62,538 bases of DNA, taken from assembly GCA_913053875.1 (NCBI GenBank), contig CAJXGN010000016.1, forward strand, positions 1 to 62,538. Reading direction: 5' to 3'. The position numbers were made by a program, and so were the translations under genes. Numbering within the stretch: position 1 is the stretch's first letter; each line of letters begins with the position of its first letter. Positions 60,387-62,538 of this stretch are shown piece by piece. The notes under the pieces were generated by a model. That model worked only from the letters and a program-made list of their open reading frames with translations, searched no databases and was not told the DNA's origin. Source of the DNA: an uncultured Agromyces sp. Lineage in GTDB: Bacteria; Actinomycetota; Actinomycetes; Actinomycetales; Microbacteriaceae.

Positions 60387-62174
60387 ATGCGCACTTCGAT
60401 CGCCACCGTCTGCCTCTCGGGCGGGTTGGTCGAGAAGCTCCATGCCTGCAGCGACGCCGGCTTCGACGGAGTGGAGATCATGGACGCCGACCTCATCGGC
60501 GCCATGGAGTCCCCCGAGGAGATCCGGGCCCTCTGCGCGAGGCTCGGGCTCTCGATCGACCTGTTCCAGCCGTTCCGCGACCTCGAGGGCGTCGCCGACG
60601 ACGTCTTCGCCGACAACCTCCGCCGCGCCGAGGCGAAGTTCGACGTCATGCAGCGGCTCGGCGCCGACACCATCCTCGTCTGCAGCAACGCGGGCACCGC
60701 CACGATCGACGACGACGAGGTCGCCGCCGCACAACTCGCCGGCCTCGCCGACGCGGCCGCGCAGCGGGGCATCCGCATCGCCTACGAAGCGCTCGCCTGG
60801 GGCCGGTTCGTCGACGACTACCGGCACGCCTGGCGCATCGTGCAGCTGGCCGACCGGCCGAACCTCGGGGTGTGCCTCGACAGCTTCCACATCCTCTCCC
60901 GCGGGCACGACCCCGCAGGCATCGAGGAGATCGACGGCGAGAAGATCTTCTTCCTCCAGCTCGCCGACGCGCCGGCGCTCGACATGGACGTGCTCTCCTG
61001 GAGCCGCCACCACCGCCTCTTCCCCGGCGAGGGCGACTTCGCGCTGACCGACTTCCTCGCGCACGTGCTGCGCGCCGGGTACACCGGCCCGCTCTCGCTC
61101 GAGGTGTTCAACGACACGTTCCGCCAGACCGACGTCGTGCGCACCGCCGGCCACGCCCGCCGGTCGCTCACCTGGCTCGCCGACCGCACCGCCGCCGCCA
61201 ACGGCTGGAGCGACGACCTGCTCGGCGAGCCGCAGGTCGCGCGCGGCATCGACTTCGTCGAGATCGCGGGCGCCGACCTCACGACCGTCGACGAGACCCT
61301 CGAGCTGCTCGGCTTCGCGTTCGGCGGCCGGCACCGCAGCAAGCGCGTGCGGCTCTGGACCGCCGGCGAGGCGCGCATCATCCTCGACGAGCAGGTGCGC
61401 GACGAGACCCCACGGCTCACGGGCATCGGGTTGATGGTCGACGACGCGGATGCCGCGGTGGACCGCGCCGTGGCCCTCGGCGCGCCCGCGGCGTTCCGGC
61501 GCACCTACGCGGGCGAGCAGGAACTGCGGGGCGTCGCCTCACCCGACGGCACGGTCGTGTACTGGAGCGACCGCCCCGCCGACACCTCGTGGATCACCGA
61601 GTTCGAGGGCGGCTCCCCCGGTTCCGACGCGTGCGCATCGGGCGTGGTCGACCACGCGAACGTCGGCTACCGCTGGCAGGACTTCGACGAGGCCGTGCTC
61701 TTCGCGTCGAGCGTGCTCTCGCTCACCACGCAGTCGTCGGCCGACGTGCCCGGCCCGCAGGGGCTCGTGCTCAGCCAGGTCATGCGCACCGCCGACGGGG
61801 TCGTGCGCCTGCCCATGAACCTCGCCCCGCCGACCGCGCCCGTGCCCGACCGGCACGTGGCCGTGCGCTGCGACGACGTGGTCGCCGCCGCCCGTGCGGC
61901 GCGCGCGGAGGGGCTCGACTTCCTGCGCATCCCCGAGAACTACTACGACGACCTCGCCGCGCAGTTCGACCTCGATCCGGCGCTGCTCGCCGAGCTCCGC
62001 GAACTCGACCTGCTCTACGACCGCGACGGGTCGGGCGGCGAGTTCATCCACTTCTACACGCCCACCATCGGCGGCATCTTCTTCGAGCTCGTCGAACGGC
62101 GCGGCGGCTACGACGGCTACGGCGCCGCGAGCGCGCCCGTGCGCCTCGCGATGCAGCGCCGCGCCCGCGCCTGA
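60387..62174 (+). CDS. qsuB: 3-dehydroshikimate dehydratase (bifunctional QsuB/QuiC type)
   Basis: A 595-residue two-part protein opening RTSIATVCLSGGLVEKL. The TIM barrel (about 1-275) has metal ligands Glu134 (YEALAWGR), Asp165 (CLDSFHIL), Gln191 (FFLQLAD) and Glu239 (LSLEVFND), the same numbering I recall for the studied QuiC1 enzyme. Two VOC/HPPD-like repeats follow (about 290-430, 440-590). The barrel converts 3-dehydroshikimate to protocatechuate, feeding the pca operon. ATG 60387 is six bases after TACATT, so it is probably leaderless. Confidence 0.92.
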   Translation: MRTSIATVCLSGGLVEKLHACSDAGFDGVEIMDADLIGAMESPEEIRALCARLGLSIDLFQPFRDLEGVADDVFADNLRRAEAKFDVMQRLGADTILVCSNAGTATIDDDEVAAAQLAGLADAAAQRGIRIAYEALAWGRFVDDYRHAWRIVQLADRPNLGVCLDSFHILSRGHDPAGIEEIDGEKIFFLQLADAPALDMDVLSWSRHHRLFPGEGDFALTDFLAHVLRAGYTGPLSLEVFNDTFRQTDVVRTAGHARRSLTWLADRTAAANGWSDDLLGEPQVARGIDFVEIAGADLTTVDETLELLGFAFGGRHRSKRVRLWTAGEARIILDEQVRDETPRLTGIGLMVDDADAAVDRAVALGAPAAFRRTYAGEQELRGVASPDGTVVYWSDRPADTSWITEFEGGSPGSDACASGVVDHANVGYRWQDFDEAVLFASSVLSLTTQSSADVPGPQGLVLSQVMRTADGVVRLPMNLAPPTAPVPDRHVAVRCDDVVAAARAARAEGLDFLRIPENYYDDLAAQFDLDPALLAELRELDLLYDRDGSGGEFIHFYTPTIGGIFFELVERRGGYDGYGAASAPVRLAMQRRARA

Positions 62175-62185
62175 CGTCGAAGACC

Positions 62186-62321
62186 GTCGCTTTTCAGGAG
62201 CCCCAGCGGGCCCGACGGCGGATTCCGGCGTCGCGGGCCCGGATCCGGCCGATTCCGGCCGAGATCCGGGCCCCCACGCAGCATCCGTGCACGGCACCGC
62301 AACCAGTTCCTGAAAAGCGAC
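62186..62321. repeat. 136-bp inverted repeat with AT-rich 14-bp arms
   Basis: GTCGCTTTTCAGGA (62186-62199) and its exact complement (62308-62321) enclose 108 bases containing further GGGCCCG/CGGGCCC pairings. It lies between convergent genes. The TTTT and AAAA stretches in the arms could give a T-tract in either direction. Confidence 0.65.
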
Positions 62322-62330
62322 CCCCGAACG

Positions 62331-62538
62331 TCAGGGGCGGACGATCGCGACGTCCTGCGGGGCGAGCACCAGCCCGGAGGCATCCGAGCCGGTGAGCAGG
62401 TCGGTTCCCGTGAGCAGCACGCGGGCATCGGATGCCCCGTGGTTGATCACGAACGTCAGCTCCCCGCGCCGCACGACCTCGACCTCGTCGCCCTCGGAGG
62501 CGGCGGTCAGCGTGCCACCCGGTGTGAGCAGCGCCCCG
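62331..62538 (-). CDS. C-terminal fragment of a beta-galactosidase-like protein (partial)
   Basis: The last 68 codons of a minus-strand gene that runs off the window edge. The encoded end reads VVRRGELTFVINHGASDARV...LVLAPQDVAIVRP, the pattern of the C-terminal beta-sandwich of GH42 beta-galactosidases. The call is tentative because the catalytic part is missing. It contains two CGGATGCC-type motifs within about 60 bp. Confidence 0.55.
   Translation of the reverse strand, partial: GALLTPGGTLTAASEGDEVEVVRRGELTFVINHGASDARVLLTGTDLLTGSDASGLVLAPQDVAIVRP

Overview
The window is 62.5 kb of very GC-rich DNA with tightly packed genes, start/stop overlaps (ATGA, GTGA), many leaderless starts, LuxR-LAL, TetR, IclR and Lrp regulators, two deazaflavin-type nitroreductases and no rRNA, tRNA or CRISPR. 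This fits a high-GC actinobacterium, most likely Microbacteriaceae (Agromyces/Microbacterium-like); the genus is an inference. The sequence looks chromosomal: there is no phage, no insertion sequence and no plasmid replication gene.

Layout. 1-164: no gene seen. 0.2-3.9 kb: two CNNM/CBS membrane proteins and a LysE-type exporter divergent from its Lrp-type regulator. 3.9-8.8 kb: a metal CDF transporter with a Cys-rich leader ORF, two toxin-antitoxin pairs (MazF-like and VapBC), cupin, VOC, nitroreductase-like and SigJ-like genes. 8.9-21.4 kb: acyl-CoA dehydrogenase, SGNH lipoprotein, a TetR plus GH3 beta-glucosidase, a second domain-permuted membrane-anchored GH3, a small resolvase-like protein, SDR, methyltransferase, hemerythrin. 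21.4-23.3 kb: TetR/oxidoreductase divergent pair with two clear operators. 23.5-30.3 kb: a sugar ABC operon resembling frcBCAK, with an added nucleoside hydrolase and a ketose 3-epimerase-like gene, divergent from a ROK regulator. 30.4-45.5 kb: CHRD protein, PhoD-like phosphatase, YitT/Lrp pair, LAL regulator with two alpha/beta hydrolases, cupin, OYE, a leaderless TetR followed by a Tat-exported nitroreductase, and a secreted lipase. 45.6-52.9 kb: a complete protocatechuate to succinyl-CoA/acetyl-CoA operon (pcaHGBLIJF) under an IclR regulator. 53.1-62.2 kb: a sulfatase and a quinate/shikimate uptake and catabolism block (TRAP transporter, shikimate/quinate dehydrogenase, phosphotriesterase-family protein, TetR) divergent from a QsuB-type 3-dehydroshikimate dehydratase. 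62.3 kb to the end: the C-terminus of a beta-galactosidase-like gene.

Function. The last 17 kb form one funnel: import shikimate/quinate by TRAP, oxidise to 3-dehydroshikimate, dehydrate to protocatechuate, open the ring with PcaHG and finish in the TCA cycle. The 23-30 kb operon may serve uptake and cleavage of a nucleoside whose sugar is then epimerised and phosphorylated.

Beyond genes, the window is dominated by two non-coding signals. An octamer, CGGATGCC, occurs about 88 times in both orientations, inside genes by way of unusual codons and inside terminator stems. Several families of long palindromic intergenic repeats sit mainly between convergent genes.
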